Shown: one piece after another, positions 36,089-45,087 of the stretch
Layout: every line of letters starts with the position of its first letter
Numbering within the stretch: position 1 is the first letter of the stretch
Source of the DNA: Microbacteriaceae bacterium
Lineage (GTDB): Bacteria > Actinomycetota > Actinomycetes > Actinomycetales > Microbacteriaceae
Length of the DNA stretch: 55,828 nucleotides
Assembly (NCBI GenBank): GCA_025464995.1
Contig: JAODMO010000028.1
Coordinates: 1 to 55,828, forward strand
Direction: 5' to 3'
The notes under the pieces: generated by a model
Databases searched by the model: none
Seen by the model: only the letters and a program-made list of their open reading frames with translations
Told to the model about the DNA's origin: nothing
Translations under genes and position numbers: made by a program

Positions 36089-39000
36089 CAACTGATGCCG
36101 CCTTCCACAGGTCGATGACCAGCACGCCCACGTTCGCGTACTGGCCGGGGGTCAGGAGCGTGCGCTGCGATCCGGCCGCGGAGCCCAGCGCCGCGTCGAC
36201 CGCGGGGTCGTCGCTCAGCGTGAGGCTCAGGTCGGTCGCGAGGGTGTCTCCCGCTATGGTCGCCTCGAACGTCCCGAGGGCCGCGAGGTCGGATGCCGCG
36301 TCGCCGCGGATCGTCAGGGTGATGCGGTCGCTCACGTCGAGACCGGCCGCCTTGCGGGTGTCCTGCACGGCGCGGATGAGGTCGCGCGCCAGCCCCTCCG
36401 CCTCGAGCTCGGGCGTCGTCTCGGTGTCGAGGATGACGAAACCGCCGTCTGCGAGGAAGGCGATCGCGTTCGTCGCATCCGCCGACTGCAGTTCGAGATC
36501 GAACTCGCCGGGCAGCAGCTCGACGCCCCCGACCGTGACCGTGTCACCCGTCGCGACCCAATCGCCCTCGCGGGCGGCTTTGATCACCGACTGCACCTGC
36601 TTGCCGATGCGCGGACCCGCGGCGCGCGAGTTGACCGTCAGCTTCTGCGAGATGCCGAAGCGTTCGAAGCTGTCCGGCTCGAGTGCACTGAACTCGACCG
36701 ACTTGACGTTCAATTCCTGCACGAGGATGTCGCCGAACTCGCCGAGCGCGGCGCCGTCGTCGCTCACCACGGAGAGGCGCGCGAGGGGCAGACGCACGCG
36801 CAGGCTCTTCGCCTTGCGCAGCGAGAGTCCCGCGGAGGCGATGGCGCGCACGCGGTCCATCACGGTGACGAGCGCATCGTCGGCGGGAAACAGCTCGGCA
36901 TCCGGCCAGTTCTCCAGGTGCACGCTGCGGCCACCGGTGAGTCCCTGCCAGACCTCCTCGCCGACGAGCGGGATGAGCGGGGCCGCGACGCGTGTGAGCG
37001 TCTCGAGCACCGTGAAGAGGGTGTCGAAGCTCTCCGTGTCGGTGCCCGCCCAGAAGCGGTCGCGGCTGCGACGCACAAACCAGTTGGTGAGCACGTCGCC
37101 GAAGTCGCGCAGTTTGGCCGCGGCCATCGGACTGTCGAGCGACTCGAGTTCGTCGGTCACGTCGTCGACGAGACGGCGGGTCTTGGCGAGAAGGTACCGG
37201 TCGAGCACGTTCGTCGAGTCGGTGCGCCACTTCGCGGTATAGCCGGAAGCATTCGCGTACAGGGTGAAGAAGTAGTACGTGCTCCACAGCGGCAGCAGGA
37301 ACTGGCGCGTGCTCTCCCGGATCGCCTCCTCCGTGACCACGAGATTGCCACCGCGGATGACGGAACTCGACATGAGGAACCAGCGCATCGCATCCGCACC
37401 GTCCCGATCGAAGACCTCGGAGACGTCGGGGTAGTTGCGCAGGCTCTTCGACATCTTCTGGCCGTCGCTGCCGAGCACAATGCCGTGGCTGATCACGTTC
37501 TTGAACGCCGGTCGGTCGAAGAGCGCCGTCGACAAAGTGTGCAGCGTGTAGAACCAGCCGCGCGTCTGCCCGATGTACTCGACGATGAAGTCGGCGGGGT
37601 TGTGCTCCTCGAAGAACTCGCGATTCTCGAACGGATAGTGCACCTGCGCGAACGGCATCGACCCCGAGTCGAACCACACGTCGAGCACGTCTTCGATGCG
37701 GCGCATGGTCGAGCGGCCGGTCGGGTCGTCGGGGTTGGGGCGCGTCAACTCGTCGATGAACGGGCGGTGCAGGTCGGGCTCACCGTCGGCGTTGAGCGGG
37801 AGGCGGCCGAAGTCGGCCTCGATCTCGGCGAGCGACCCGTACACGTCGATGCGCGGGTACTCGGGGTCGTCGCTCTTCCAGATCGGGATGGGGCTGCCCC
37901 AGTAGCGGTTGCGGGAGATGGACCAGTCGCGGGCGTTGCCGATCCACTTGCCGAACTGGCCGTCTTTGACATTCTCCGGAACCCAGTTGATGTCCTGGTT
38001 GAGCTCGCCCATGCGGTCGCGGAACTCGGGAACACGCACGAACCAGCTCGACACCGCCTTGTAGATGAGCGGGTTGCGGCAGCGCCAGCAGTGCGGATAG
38101 CTGTGCTCGTAGCTCGCCACGCGCAGCAGCCGACCGGCGGCACGCAGCTCCTGGGTGAGGGGCTTGTTGGCGTCGAAGACCTGCAGTCCCGCGACTCCCT
38201 CGATGGTGGAGAGGAACTTTCCGCCCTCGTCGACCGAGATGATGACGGGGATGCCTGCGGCCGCGCAGACGACCTGGTCGTCTTCGCCGTAGGCGGGCGC
38301 CTGGTGAACGATGCCCGTGCCCTCCCCTGTGGCGACGTAGTCGGCGACGAGGATCTGCCACGCGTTGTGGGTGCCGTACTGCTCAGTGTCGGCGTAGTAG
38401 TCCCAGAGGCGGTCGTACTTAACGCCCGCCAGCTCGGCACCGGTGAGCGTCCGCGAGACGGCGGCTCGCGCGGCATCCGCACTCTCGTAGCCGAGGTCTT
38501 TGAAGTAGGCGGCGACCGTGTCGAGGGCTAGCAGGTACCGCGATTCGCCCTCGACGGTGAGGATGTCGCCCGCCACGGCTCCGCCGATGGTCGTCGCACC
38601 CGCCGGGACGTGGTCGGCGGCGCCGTTGGGTCCGCTCGGCACGACCGCGTACTGGATGTCGGGCCCGACGGCGAGCGCCATGTTGGTCGGAAGCGTCCAC
38701 GGGGTGGTCGTCCAGGCGAGGGCCTTGGCCCCGGTGAGCCCGAGCACCTCGGCCTTGGCGCCGACGAGAGGGAAGGTCACCGTGACCGTCTGGTCTTGGC
38801 GCATCTTGTAGACGTCGTCGTCCATGCGCAGCTCGTGGTTCGACAGCGGTGTCTCGTCGTGCCAGCAGTAGGGCAGCACGCGGAAGCCCTCGTAGGCGAG
38901 ACCCTTCGAGTGCAACTGCTTGAACGCCCAGATGACGCTCTCCATGAAGTCGACGTCGAGGGTCTTGTAGTCGTTCTCGAAGTCGACCCAGCGCGCCTGC

Positions 39001-39464
39001 CGGGTGACGTACTGCTCCCACTCGCCGGTGTAGCGCAGCACCGACTCGCGTGCCTTCGCGTTGAAGGCCGCGATGCCCATTTCCTCGATCTGGCTCTTCT
39101 CCGTGATGCCGAGCTGCCGCATGGCCTCGAGCTCGGCGGGCAGCCCGTGCGTGTCCCAGCCGAAACGGCGGTGCACCTGCTTGCCGCGCATCGTCTGGAA
39201 GCGCGGGAACAGGTCTTTCGCGTAGCCGGTGAGGAGGTGGCCGTAGTGCGGAAGCCCGTTGGCGAAGGGCGGTCCGTCGTAGAACACCCACTCGTCGGCC
39301 CCCTCGCGGTTCTCGACGGAGGCGAGGAAGGTGTCGTCACTCGCCCAGTAGGCGAGGATGCCCTCCTCGATGGCCGGGAAGTTCGGCGAGGCGGGAACGC
39401 CGACGGGCGCGTCGGTGCTTCTTCGGGCGGCGTCTGCGTGGGGGGCGCGGCGGGGGTAGGACAT
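36081..39464 (-). CDS. ileS: Isoleucyl-tRNA synthetase
   Basis: 1127-residue class I synthetase. The HIGH motif is PHYGHLLTG (about 73-81) after DGPPFANG, the CP1 editing domain contains [11 protein letters not shown] (about 250-260), and KMSKS is in [14 protein letters not shown] (about 667-680). The length and the KMSKS context fit the IleRS2-like long form typical of actinobacteria, which is often less sensitive to mupirocin. Controlled by the T-box at 39470-39655. First gene of ileS-folC-DUF4233-ndk, all overlapping. Confidence 0.97.
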   Translation of the reverse strand: MSYPRRAPHADAARRSTDAPVGVPASPNFPAIEEGILAYWASDDTFLASVENREGADEWVFYDGPPFANGLPHYGHLLTGYAKDLFPRFQTMRGKQVHRRFGWDTHGLPAELEAMRQLGITEKSQIEEMGIAAFNAKARESVLRYTGEWEQYVTRQARWVDFENDYKTLDVDFMESVIWAFKQLHSKGLAYEGFRVLPYCWHDETPLSNHELRMDDDVYKMRQDQTVTVTFPLVGAKAEVLGLTGAKALAWTTTPWTLPTNMALAVGPDIQYAVVPSGPNGAADHVPAGATTIGGAVAGDILTVEGESRYLLALDTVAAYFKDLGYESADAARAAVSRTLTGAELAGVKYDRLWDYYADTEQYGTHNAWQILVADYVATGEGTGIVHQAPAYGEDDQVVCAAAGIPVIISVDEGGKFLSTIEGVAGLQVFDANKPLTQELRAAGRLLRVASYEHSYPHCWRCRNPLIYKAVSSWFVRVPEFRDRMGELNQDINWVPENVKDGQFGKWIGNARDWSISRNRYWGSPIPIWKSDDPEYPRIDVYGSLAEIEADFGRLPLNADGEPDLHRPFIDELTRPNPDDPTGRSTMRRIEDVLDVWFDSGSMPFAQVHYPFENREFFEEHNPADFIVEYIGQTRGWFYTLHTLSTALFDRPAFKNVISHGIVLGSDGQKMSKSLRNYPDVSEVFDRDGADAMRWFLMSSSVIRGGNLVVTEEAIRESTRQFLLPLWSTYYFFTLYANASGYTAKWRTDSTNVLDRYLLAKTRRLVDDVTDELESLDSPMAAAKLRDFGDVLTNWFVRRSRDRFWAGTDTESFDTLFTVLETLTRVAAPLIPLVGEEVWQGLTGGRSVHLENWPDAELFPADDALVTVMDRVRAIASAGLSLRKAKSLRVRLPLARLSVVSDDGAALGEFGDILVQELNVKSVEFSALEPDSFERFGISQKLTVNSRAAGPRIGKQVQSVIKAAREGDWVATGDTVTVGGVELLPGEFDLELQSADATNAIAFLADGGFVILDTETTPELEAEGLARDLIRAVQDTRKAAGLDVSDRITLTIRGDAASDLAALGTFEATIAGDTLATDLSLTLSDDPAVDAALGSAAGSQRTLLTPGQYANVGVLVIDLWKAASVDV

Positions 39465-39469
39465 CTCAC

Positions 39470-39655
39470 TCCAGATCGGTCAGTCATCTGAACGAGGACG
39501 CATCCCGCTCTCACGGTTTGCGCGGTACCACCCCGCTTGCCCCTGCTTGCGCAACGACCGCTCATTCTCCGGCTGTGACGGGCCTGACCCGTTCGGTTCT
39601 AATGGGGCCGAGGCCCGTTCTTCCGAAGGCTCCCCGGTGATGCCGGATCGACGCC
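39470..39655 (-). promoter_or_regulatory. Ile-specific T-box riboswitch, short stem I, translational type
   Basis: The minus-strand leader holds the T-box core AAGCGGGGTGGTACCGCG (39538-39521) that pairs with the tRNA acceptor end. The stem I region carries ATCACCGGGGAGCC, giving ATC as isoleucine specifier (39641-39639), followed by CGGAAGAACGGG. There is no terminator before ileS. Instead TTCAGAT (39492-39486) can pair with ATCTGGA (39476-39470), which covers part of the GGAG ribosome site. Uncharged tRNA-Ile would be expected to open this site. Confidence 0.88.
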
Positions 39656-39721
39656 TGTAGCCCCATACTACCGGGGATTCGACCGCCCCGCCGGGAGCGC
39701 GCGCGAGCGGTCCGAGCGACA

Positions 39722-39739
39722 GATGAGAGCTTTCTCACT
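39722..39739. promoter_or_regulatory. Palindrome A (GATGAG-N6-CTCACT)
   Basis: Half-sites GATGAG and CTCACT with a 6-base spacer, 35-52 bases before the ATG of the exported protein at 39774. It matches palindromes B and C in this region at 10 of 12 arm positions. Confidence 0.5.
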
Positions 39740-39773
39740 AGGGGCCGCGACCGGCGCGGGAGACAATGTGGGG

Positions 39774-40118
39774 ATGCGCCGGTCTATCGCTCTTTCCCTT
39801 GCCCTCGTTGGGACGGCCGTCGTCGTGGGCTCCGGTGCGACGCTGGTCGGCGCGGTGACGCCGCGGGAGTCGAGCGAGCGGGTATCCGACGTCGCGCCGA
39901 TCACGGTCGAGCAGGCGCCCGACGCGCCGACGCCCGCTGCCACCCCGACCTCCACGTCGCCGGCGCCGTCCAACTCCCCCGTCCCCGGGGCGACTGTCCA
40001 GCCGGTCGTGCCCGAGGCTCCCCACGACGTCGGCGACGACCATGGCGGCGACTCCGGCGGCGATTCCGGGAAGGGCGGCGGCGGTTCGGGCGGCAGCGGA
40101 GGCGGCAGCGACGACTGA
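39774..40118 (+). CDS. Small exported Asp/Gly-rich protein
   Basis: 114 residues. Residues 1-30 form a signal peptide or membrane anchor (RRSIALSLALVGTAVVVGSG). A Pro/Ala/Thr linker follows (about 55-85). The tail alternates Asp, His, Gly and Ser (DVGDDHGGDSGGDSG, ending in GGSDD). The ATG at 39774 was chosen because it starts the signal peptide. It shares architecture and tail with the protein at 40233, so they are probably paralogs. The tail could bind metal ions; this is inference. No family recognised. Confidence 0.65.
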   Translation: MRRSIALSLALVGTAVVVGSGATLVGAVTPRESSERVSDVAPITVEQAPDAPTPAATPTSTSPAPSNSPVPGATVQPVVPEAPHDVGDDHGGDSGGDSGKGGGGSGGSGGGSDD

Positions 40119-40125
40119 CGTTCCG

Positions 40126-40143
40126 GATGAGGACCCTCTCATC
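40126..40143. promoter_or_regulatory. Palindrome B (GATGAG-N6-CTCATC)
   Basis: Perfect arms GATGAG and CTCATC with a 6-base spacer, flanked by G and C that extend the symmetry to 7 bases. It lies about 90 bases before the exported protein gene at 40233 and about 45-60 bases before a TACAGA element at 40184. Confidence 0.6.
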
Positions 40144-40232
40144 CCCCGCTCCTCTGCGTCTCATGCGCGACATCCACTCTGGGTACAGAGGGGGCCGCAT
40201 CGGGCCTCCCGACAGGGACAGGAATAGAACTC

Positions 40233-40736
40233 ATGGTCATCACACGCAATTGGTCTGTGGTCGCAGCGACCGCCGTCGTCGGTACCGGGCTCGTCATCGG
40301 CGGCATCGCGGCCTCCGCGGGGGCGGCGCCGCAGTCACCCACCCGGTCAGACACCTCGACCGTCTCGGGCTCGAATTCCGGGTCTGCTTCGGGCACGGGC
40401 TCGTCGGGCACACGCCCCGACGACAACCCGACGGGGCACGAAGCGGCCGCGGGCACGGCGCCCACGCCCGGGGCCACATCGACCGTGCCCGTGCCGAGCG
40501 GGGCTGCCGTCCCGGTGCCGACGGCGTCGCCCGCCCCCGCCCCGAGATCTGCGGCCGACGATTCCGGCCACCACTCCGGCATCGAAGACGGCACCCACCG
40601 CTCATCGGACGACGGGAGCCGGGACTCCGGTGGCGACGACGGCGCGCATCACGCCGGCGGTGACGACGGCGGTCAGCACTCCGGTGCCGACGACAGCTCC
40701 GGTCGCGACGGTGGAGGGCACGGCAGCGACGACTGA
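40233..40736 (+). CDS. Exported His/Asp/Gly-rich protein
   Basis: 167 residues. N-terminal signal sequence (VVAATAVVGTGLVIGGIAAS, about 8-27, with AGAAP as possible cleavage site). A Ser/Thr/Pro-rich linker runs to about residue 105. The tail of about 60 residues is dominated by Asp, His, Gly and Ser in short repeats (DDSGHHSG, DDGAHHAGGDDGGQHSG) and ends in GHGSDD. Such tails often bind Zn, Cu, Ni or Ca, but here this is inference from composition. Paralog of the protein at 39774, and next to a two-component system. Confidence 0.65.
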   Translation: MVITRNWSVVAATAVVGTGLVIGGIAASAGAAPQSPTRSDTSTVSGSNSGSASGTGSSGTRPDDNPTGHEAAAGTAPTPGATSTVPVPSGAAVPVPTASPAPAPRSAADDSGHHSGIEDGTHRSSDDGSRDSGGDDGAHHAGGDDGGQHSGADDSSGRDGGGHGSDD

Positions 40737-40890
40737 GTGTCGCGAGGAAGGGGCCCGGCGCGGATCGCCCGGGCCCCTTCCGCGTGCCCGCGAGCTCCGG
40801 CGGTGTCTGCGCACCCGAGGGACCTCCGCGGCTGCGCGCCGTAGCGCAATCGCCCCAAGGGTGCGCAGACACCCGGCGCGCCTGGAGCAC

Positions 40891-41547
40891 TCAGCGCAGC
40901 CGGTACCCCATCCCGCGCACCGTCTCGATGCGGTCGGCGCCGAGCTTGGTGCGCAGGTACCGCACGTACACGTCGACGACGTTCGATCCGGGGTCGAAGT
41001 CGAAGCCCCAAACCCTGCTGAGCAGCTGTTCCCTGCTCAGCACCTGGTCGGCATGCCGGAGAAATTCTTCCGCGAGCGCGAACTCCCGAGCGGACAGGTC
41101 GACGACGCGGTCGCCCACGGTCGCCCGGCGAGTGCGCAGATCGAGTTCGAGCCCGTCGCGGTTGAGCGTCGTCGCCGCCTGCTGCCCTGCCTCACGAAGG
41201 CGGAGCCGCACGCGTGCGAGCAACTCGTCGAACCGGAAGGGCTTCGGGATGTAGTCATTGGCGCCACCCTCGAGCCCGGCGACGGTGTCGTCGAGCCCCG
41301 ACCGTGCCGTCAGCATGATGACCGGCACTCCGGCGTCGGTGGCCCGCAGTCGCCGCAGCACCTCGAAGCCGTCCATTCCGGGCAGCCCGATGTCGAGCAG
41401 CACGAGGTCGAAACCGCCGCCCTGTGCCGCCGCGAGAGCGTCCGGCCCGGTCGACGCGACGATGGTCGTGAAGCCCGCCGCGCGCAGTCCCTTGTCGACG
41501 AAGAGGGCGATGCGCTCCTCGTCCTCCGCGATCAGTATCGTGCTCAT
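40891..41547 (-). CDS. OmpR/PhoB family response regulator
   Basis: 218 residues. Receiver domain 1-120 with acidic EDEE, phospho-acceptor Asp in LVLLDIGLPGMDG (about 51-53), Thr in MLTARSG and Lys in PKPFRFDEL. The DNA-binding winged helix 130-218 contains LSAREFALAEEFLRHADQVL and VDVYVRYLRTKLG, with RGMGYRLR at the end. The ATG at 41547 overlaps the kinase stop by 4 bases. It probably binds the GATGAG-N6-CTCATC palindromes nearby. Confidence 0.93.
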   Translation of the reverse strand: MSTILIAEDEERIALFVDKGLRAAGFTTIVASTGPDALAAAQGGGFDLVLLDIGLPGMDGFEVLRRLRATDAGVPVIMLTARSGLDDTVAGLEGGANDYIPKPFRFDELLARVRLRLREAGQQAATTLNRDGLELDLRTRRATVGDRVVDLSAREFALAEEFLRHADQVLSREQLLSRVWGFDFDPGSNVVDVYVRYLRTKLGADRIETVRGMGYRLR

Positions 41548-43049
41548 GACTCCCCCGCTGCCGTCTCGGATGCGGGAGCACCGGCCGCGGCATCCGGCTC
41601 TCGAGGGATGACGATAGCGAAGCGTGAGCCGTCCGTCGACGTGGAGAGAGCGACACGCCCGCCGTGGGCCGACGCGATCGCCGCGACGATGGGGAGACCG
41701 AGGCCCGACCCGCGGATGCCGCGGCCGGCGTCCGCGCGCCCGAATCGCTCGAAGATGCGCTCGCGGGCGGCGTCGGGCACACCGCTGCCCCGGTCGCGCA
41801 CCCAGAACTCGATGCCCTCCGTCATCTCGGTGCTGCCGAGTTCGACGAGCGAGCCGGGCGGCGAGTACTTCGCCGCGTTGTCGACGAGCTGCAGCCACGC
41901 CTGGGTCATGCGTGCGGGATCGATCGCCACCACGGCGTCCGCCGAACCGGCGAGCGCCCACTCGTGATCGGGCAACACCGACGCCTTGGCGAACACCTCG
42001 GTGGTGAAGGCCGCGATGTCGGTCGGCACGCGTCGTGGCGCGATGGCCTGGCTCTCGGCGAGCGCCTCGATGTCGTCGACGAGCCCGGCCATGCGGTCGA
42101 GCTCGTCTATCGCGAGGGCGCGCGTCACCACCACGTCGTCGACGTCGTGGGCGTCGAGCAGCTCGAGGTGGCCGCGAACGATCGTGATGGGCGTCTTCAG
42201 CTCGTGGCGCACGTCGTCGAGCAGCCGTCGCTGGGCCGTCATCGCGTCATCCAACCGGTCGAGCATGTCGTTGACGGTTCCCGTGAGGTCGGACACGTCG
42301 TCGCGGCCCACGACGGCGATGCGCTCGGTGCGGTCGCTCGCCGTGATGCGGGATGCCGCGAGCCGCAGGTGCCGGATGGGGCGCAGCAGGCGGCCGGCGA
42401 CGAACCAGCCGACGAGGGCTATCGCGACCAGCGCCGCGACGGCCACCGCGGTATAGGTGGTGAAGGCCGCCGTGAGGTCGGAGAGCTGGGCGTCGATATC
42501 GACGGCCGCCACGTACACGCCGGTTTGCGCGTCTCCCGCGACGGCGACCGGCACCGCGATATAGCGCAGCGCACGCGAATCGGTGAGGGCGGTGCCCAGG
42601 TGTACCGCACCGTCGTCCGCCTCGCCGACGATGCGCCGCACAAGCGCGTCGTCATTCTCGAGGTGGAAGTCGATCACGACGCTCGGCACAATCGCGGCCC
42701 GACCGTCGATGATGCCGAGCGAGCTCTCGGTGCGACCGGGGATGACCCTCCCGAGCACCGCGTTGAGCGCGCCGCGCGTCGAGGCGAAGCCCGCGGTGTC
42801 GGGCGCCGCCACCTGCGCGTCGCCGAGCGCGTCACCGCGAGCGACCCCGGTCACGACGGCCCGTGCCGACTCGACGTGGGAGAGCAGCAGCTCGTCCACG
42901 CTCTCGAGGATCCGCCCGCGCTGCGCGAGGTATGCGGTCGCACCCGCGCCGGCCATGCCGAGGAAGGCGACGACGAGGATGGAGGCGAGGATGCGCGAGC
43001 GCACCGAGAGCCCGCGGGCGCGCGCTCGTCGAGGTGTCCTGGCGCCCAT
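41544..43049 (-). CDS. Membrane sensor histidine kinase
   Basis: 501 residues. Two transmembrane helices (SILVVAFLGMAGAGATAYLA, about 24-43, and AVAVAALVAIALVGWFVAG, about 195-213) enclose an extracytoplasmic sensor of about 150 residues. HAMP follows, then the H-box DVRHELKTPITIVRGH, the N-box VDNAAKYSPPGS and G-boxes DRGSGVP and GSGLGLPIVAA. The sensor has no recognisable ligand domain. ATG at 43049 lies 7 bases after a CATACT -10 element (minus strand, 43061-43056), so the kinase-regulator mRNA may be leaderless. Palindrome C sits just upstream of the expected -35. Confidence 0.92.
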   Translation of the reverse strand: MGARTPRRARARGLSVRSRILASILVVAFLGMAGAGATAYLAQRGRILESVDELLLSHVESARAVVTGVARGDALGDAQVAAPDTAGFASTRGALNAVLGRVIPGRTESSLGIIDGRAAIVPSVVIDFHLENDDALVRRIVGEADDGAVHLGTALTDSRALRYIAVPVAVAGDAQTGVYVAAVDIDAQLSDLTAAFTTYTAVAVAALVAIALVGWFVAGRLLRPIRHLRLAASRITASDRTERIAVVGRDDVSDLTGTVNDMLDRLDDAMTAQRRLLDDVRHELKTPITIVRGHLELLDAHDVDDVVVTRALAIDELDRMAGLVDDIEALAESQAIAPRRVPTDIAAFTTEVFAKASVLPDHEWALAGSADAVVAIDPARMTQAWLQLVDNAAKYSPPGSLVELGSTEMTEGIEFWVRDRGSGVPDAARERIFERFGRADAGRGIRGSGLGLPIVAAIASAHGGRVALSTSTDGSRFAIVIPREPDAAAGAPASETAAGES

Positions 43050-43088
43050 GTACCCAGTATGGCCACCGGTCGCACGCCGCACGCTCCG

Positions 43089-43106
43089 GATGAGAACATC
43101 CTCATC
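43089..43106. promoter_or_regulatory. Palindrome C (GATGAG-N6-CTCATC)
   Basis: Perfect arms, again flanked by symmetric CG/CG bases. It lies in the 97-base gap between the divergent kinase gene (40 bases away) and the cation diffusion facilitator gene (41 bases away), so it can serve both. Confidence 0.6.
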
Positions 43107-43146
43107 CCGGCTTGGTCGGGCCTGCCGCCTGCCACATGATTGAGCA

Positions 43147-44082
43147 ATGGCGAATGTCTCAGTGACGGTGGTGCTGGCCTTCTTCGCCAACCTGGCCGTC
43201 GCGCTCGGCAAGTCGGTCGCCGCCGCGTTGACCGGTTCGGCCTCGATGACCGCCGAGGCAGCGCACTCGTGGGCGGATGTCGGCAACGAGATCTTCCTGC
43301 TCGTCGCCGACCGTCGGGGCGCCGGCCGGGCCGACAAGGTGCACCCCCTCGGCTACGGGCGCGAGTCGTACTTCTGGTCGACGATCGCGGCGTTCGGACT
43401 CTTCACGGCGGGCGCGATCGTCTCCATCACCCACGGCGTCCAGGAGCTGCTCGACCCCGAGCCCGCCACCGACTACTGGATCGCGTATCTCGTGCTCGGT
43501 GTCTCGGCCGTGCTCGAGGGCATCTCGTTCACGCAGGCCCTGCGCCAGTCGCGCGCCGGGGCGAAGGACCGCGGGGTGCACACGGTGCGATTCGTGCTCG
43601 ACAGCTCGAACCCGACTCTCCGTGCCGTGTTTGCTGAGGACGCGGCGGCGCTCATCGGGCTGGCCATCGCCTTCCTCGGCGTGCTGCTGCACCAAGTCAC
43701 CGGCTCGCCCGCCTTCGACTCGATCGGCTCGATCCTGGTCGGCGTGCTGCTCGGCATCGTCGCCATCGTGCTCATCGACCGCAACCGCCGGTTTCTCCTG
43801 GGCCAGGGGGTGAGCGGCGAAGTCAGGAAGACGGTCATCGACCTTCTGCTGGAGCGGCCGTCGGTCGAGCGCGTCACGTACGTGCACGTGGAGTATGTCG
43901 GGCCCGATCGCGTCTTCCTCGTCGCCGCCGTGGATCTCCAGGGCGACGAGAACGAGACGAACGTCGCAATCGTGCTGAGGCGCATCGAGCGTGAACTCGA
44001 GCAGGACGACCGCATCGAAGAGGCGATCCTCACCCTCTCGACGCCGGACGACGTGTCGCTCACCGGGTCGCGCGCAGGCTAG
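43147..44082 (+). CDS. Cation diffusion facilitator family transporter
   Basis: 311-residue metal/proton antiporter (Zn, Fe, Mn, Co or Ni export). Helix 2 carries AAHSWADVGNEIFLLVADRRG, with the HSxxD metal motif. GYGRESYFWS follows, and helix 5 has FAEDAAALIGLAIAFLG with the second Asp. The cytoplasmic C-terminal domain runs from about 225 (ERPSVERVTYVHVEYVGPDR, 20 residues). It is divergent from the kinase gene over palindrome C. Metal specificity cannot be read from the sequence. Confidence 0.92.
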   Translation: MANVSVTVVLAFFANLAVALGKSVAAALTGSASMTAEAAHSWADVGNEIFLLVADRRGAGRADKVHPLGYGRESYFWSTIAAFGLFTAGAIVSITHGVQELLDPEPATDYWIAYLVLGVSAVLEGISFTQALRQSRAGAKDRGVHTVRFVLDSSNPTLRAVFAEDAAALIGLAIAFLGVLLHQVTGSPAFDSIGSILVGVLLGIVAIVLIDRNRRFLLGQGVSGEVRKTVIDLLLERPSVERVTYVHVEYVGPDRVFLVAAVDLQGDENETNVAIVLRRIERELEQDDRIEEAILTLSTPDDVSLTGSRAG

Positions 44083-44088
44083 ACCGGT

Positions 44089-45045
44089 TCAGCCCGCGAA
44101 CCGGTCGGTCGCCTCGATGAGCGCCGAGAGGATCCCCGGCTCGTCGAACGAGTGGCCGGCGTCGGCGACGAGTACGAACTCCGCCCCCGGCAGCGCCCGG
44201 TGCAGGTGCCACGCCGTGACGGGCGGGGTGCAGATGTCGTACCGTCCCTGCACGATGACGGTCGGGATGTCGCGCAGGAGGTGCGCGTTGGCGAGGAGCT
44301 GCCCCTCCTCGAGCCATCCGTGATTCACGAAGTAGTGGTTCTCGATGCGGGCGAAGGCGACGGCGAACCGTGGTTCCGTGAAGCTGTCGACGAGGTCGGG
44401 CCGCGGCAGCAGGGTGATCGCGCTCGACTCCCACGTCGACCAGGCCACCGCAGCCGGCACGTGCACCGCGGGATCGGGATCGTTGAGCAGGCGGTGGTAG
44501 GCACGGATGAAGCTGCCGCGCTCGGCCTCGGGCACCTGCGCCTCGTACTGCTCCCACACGTCGGGGAAGATCTGGCCCGCCGCACCCTCGTAGAACCACT
44601 CGAGTTCGCTCCGGCGAAGCGTGAAGATGCCGCGCAGCACGAGCTCCGTCACGCGCTCCGGGTGCGTCTGCGCGTACGCGAGGGCGAGCGTGCTGCCCCA
44701 CGAGCCCCCGAACACCTGCCAGCGGTCGACACCGCGATCGACGCGGAGAACCTCGAGGTCGGCGACGAGGTGCCACGTGGTGTTCACCGAGAGGTCGTAG
44801 TCGGGCTCGCTCGCGTGCGGCAGGCTCTGCCCCGCTCCGCGCTGGTCGAACAGGATGATGCGGTAGCGCTCGGGGTCGAATGCTCGGCGGTGCCGCGGCG
44901 ACGTCGCGCCCCCCGGGCCGCCGTGGAGGAACACCACGGGCCTGCCGTCCGGGTTGCCCGACTCCTCCCAGTAGATCCGCTGGCCGTCACCGACCTCGAG
45001 CAGTCCGGTCGCGTACGGTTCGATCTCTGGATACAGGGTGCGCAT
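44089..45045 (-). CDS. pip: Prolyl aminopeptidase
   Basis: 318-residue alpha/beta-hydrolase that removes N-terminal proline from peptides. HGGPGGATSPRHRRAFDP (about 41-58) is the oxyanion region, GGSWGSTLALAYAQTHP (about 108-124) holds the nucleophile Ser, and VIVQGRYDICTPPVTAWHLH (20 residues, with Asp) and DAGHSF (His) complete the triad. Length is that of the family. Convergent with the CDF gene, 6 bases away. Confidence 0.95.
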   Translation of the reverse strand: MRTLYPEIEPYATGLLEVGDGQRIYWEESGNPDGRPVVFLHGGPGGATSPRHRRAFDPERYRIILFDQRGAGQSLPHASEPDYDLSVNTTWHLVADLEVLRVDRGVDRWQVFGGSWGSTLALAYAQTHPERVTELVLRGIFTLRRSELEWFYEGAAGQIFPDVWEQYEAQVPEAERGSFIRAYHRLLNDPDPAVHVPAAVAWSTWESSAITLLPRPDLVDSFTEPRFAVAFARIENHYFVNHGWLEEGQLLANAHLLRDIPTVIVQGRYDICTPPVTAWHLHRALPGAEFVLVADAGHSFDEPGILSALIEATDRFAG

Positions 45046-45087
45046 TGCCTCAGCCTAGGTCGCGTGGCCTGCCGCACCCGCAGCCCG

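Noticed and set aside
34706-36118. 470-codon open frame on the plus strand opposite folC
   Set aside because: It is the mirror frame of folC, with no ribosome site or known domain; folC explains the stretch fully. The same applies to long frames opposite ileS, rne, obgE and valS.
40294-40890. Minus-strand Arg-rich frame opposite the exported protein at 40233
   Set aside because: Composition is that of an antisense shadow; the plus-strand frame has a signal peptide and a plausible promoter.
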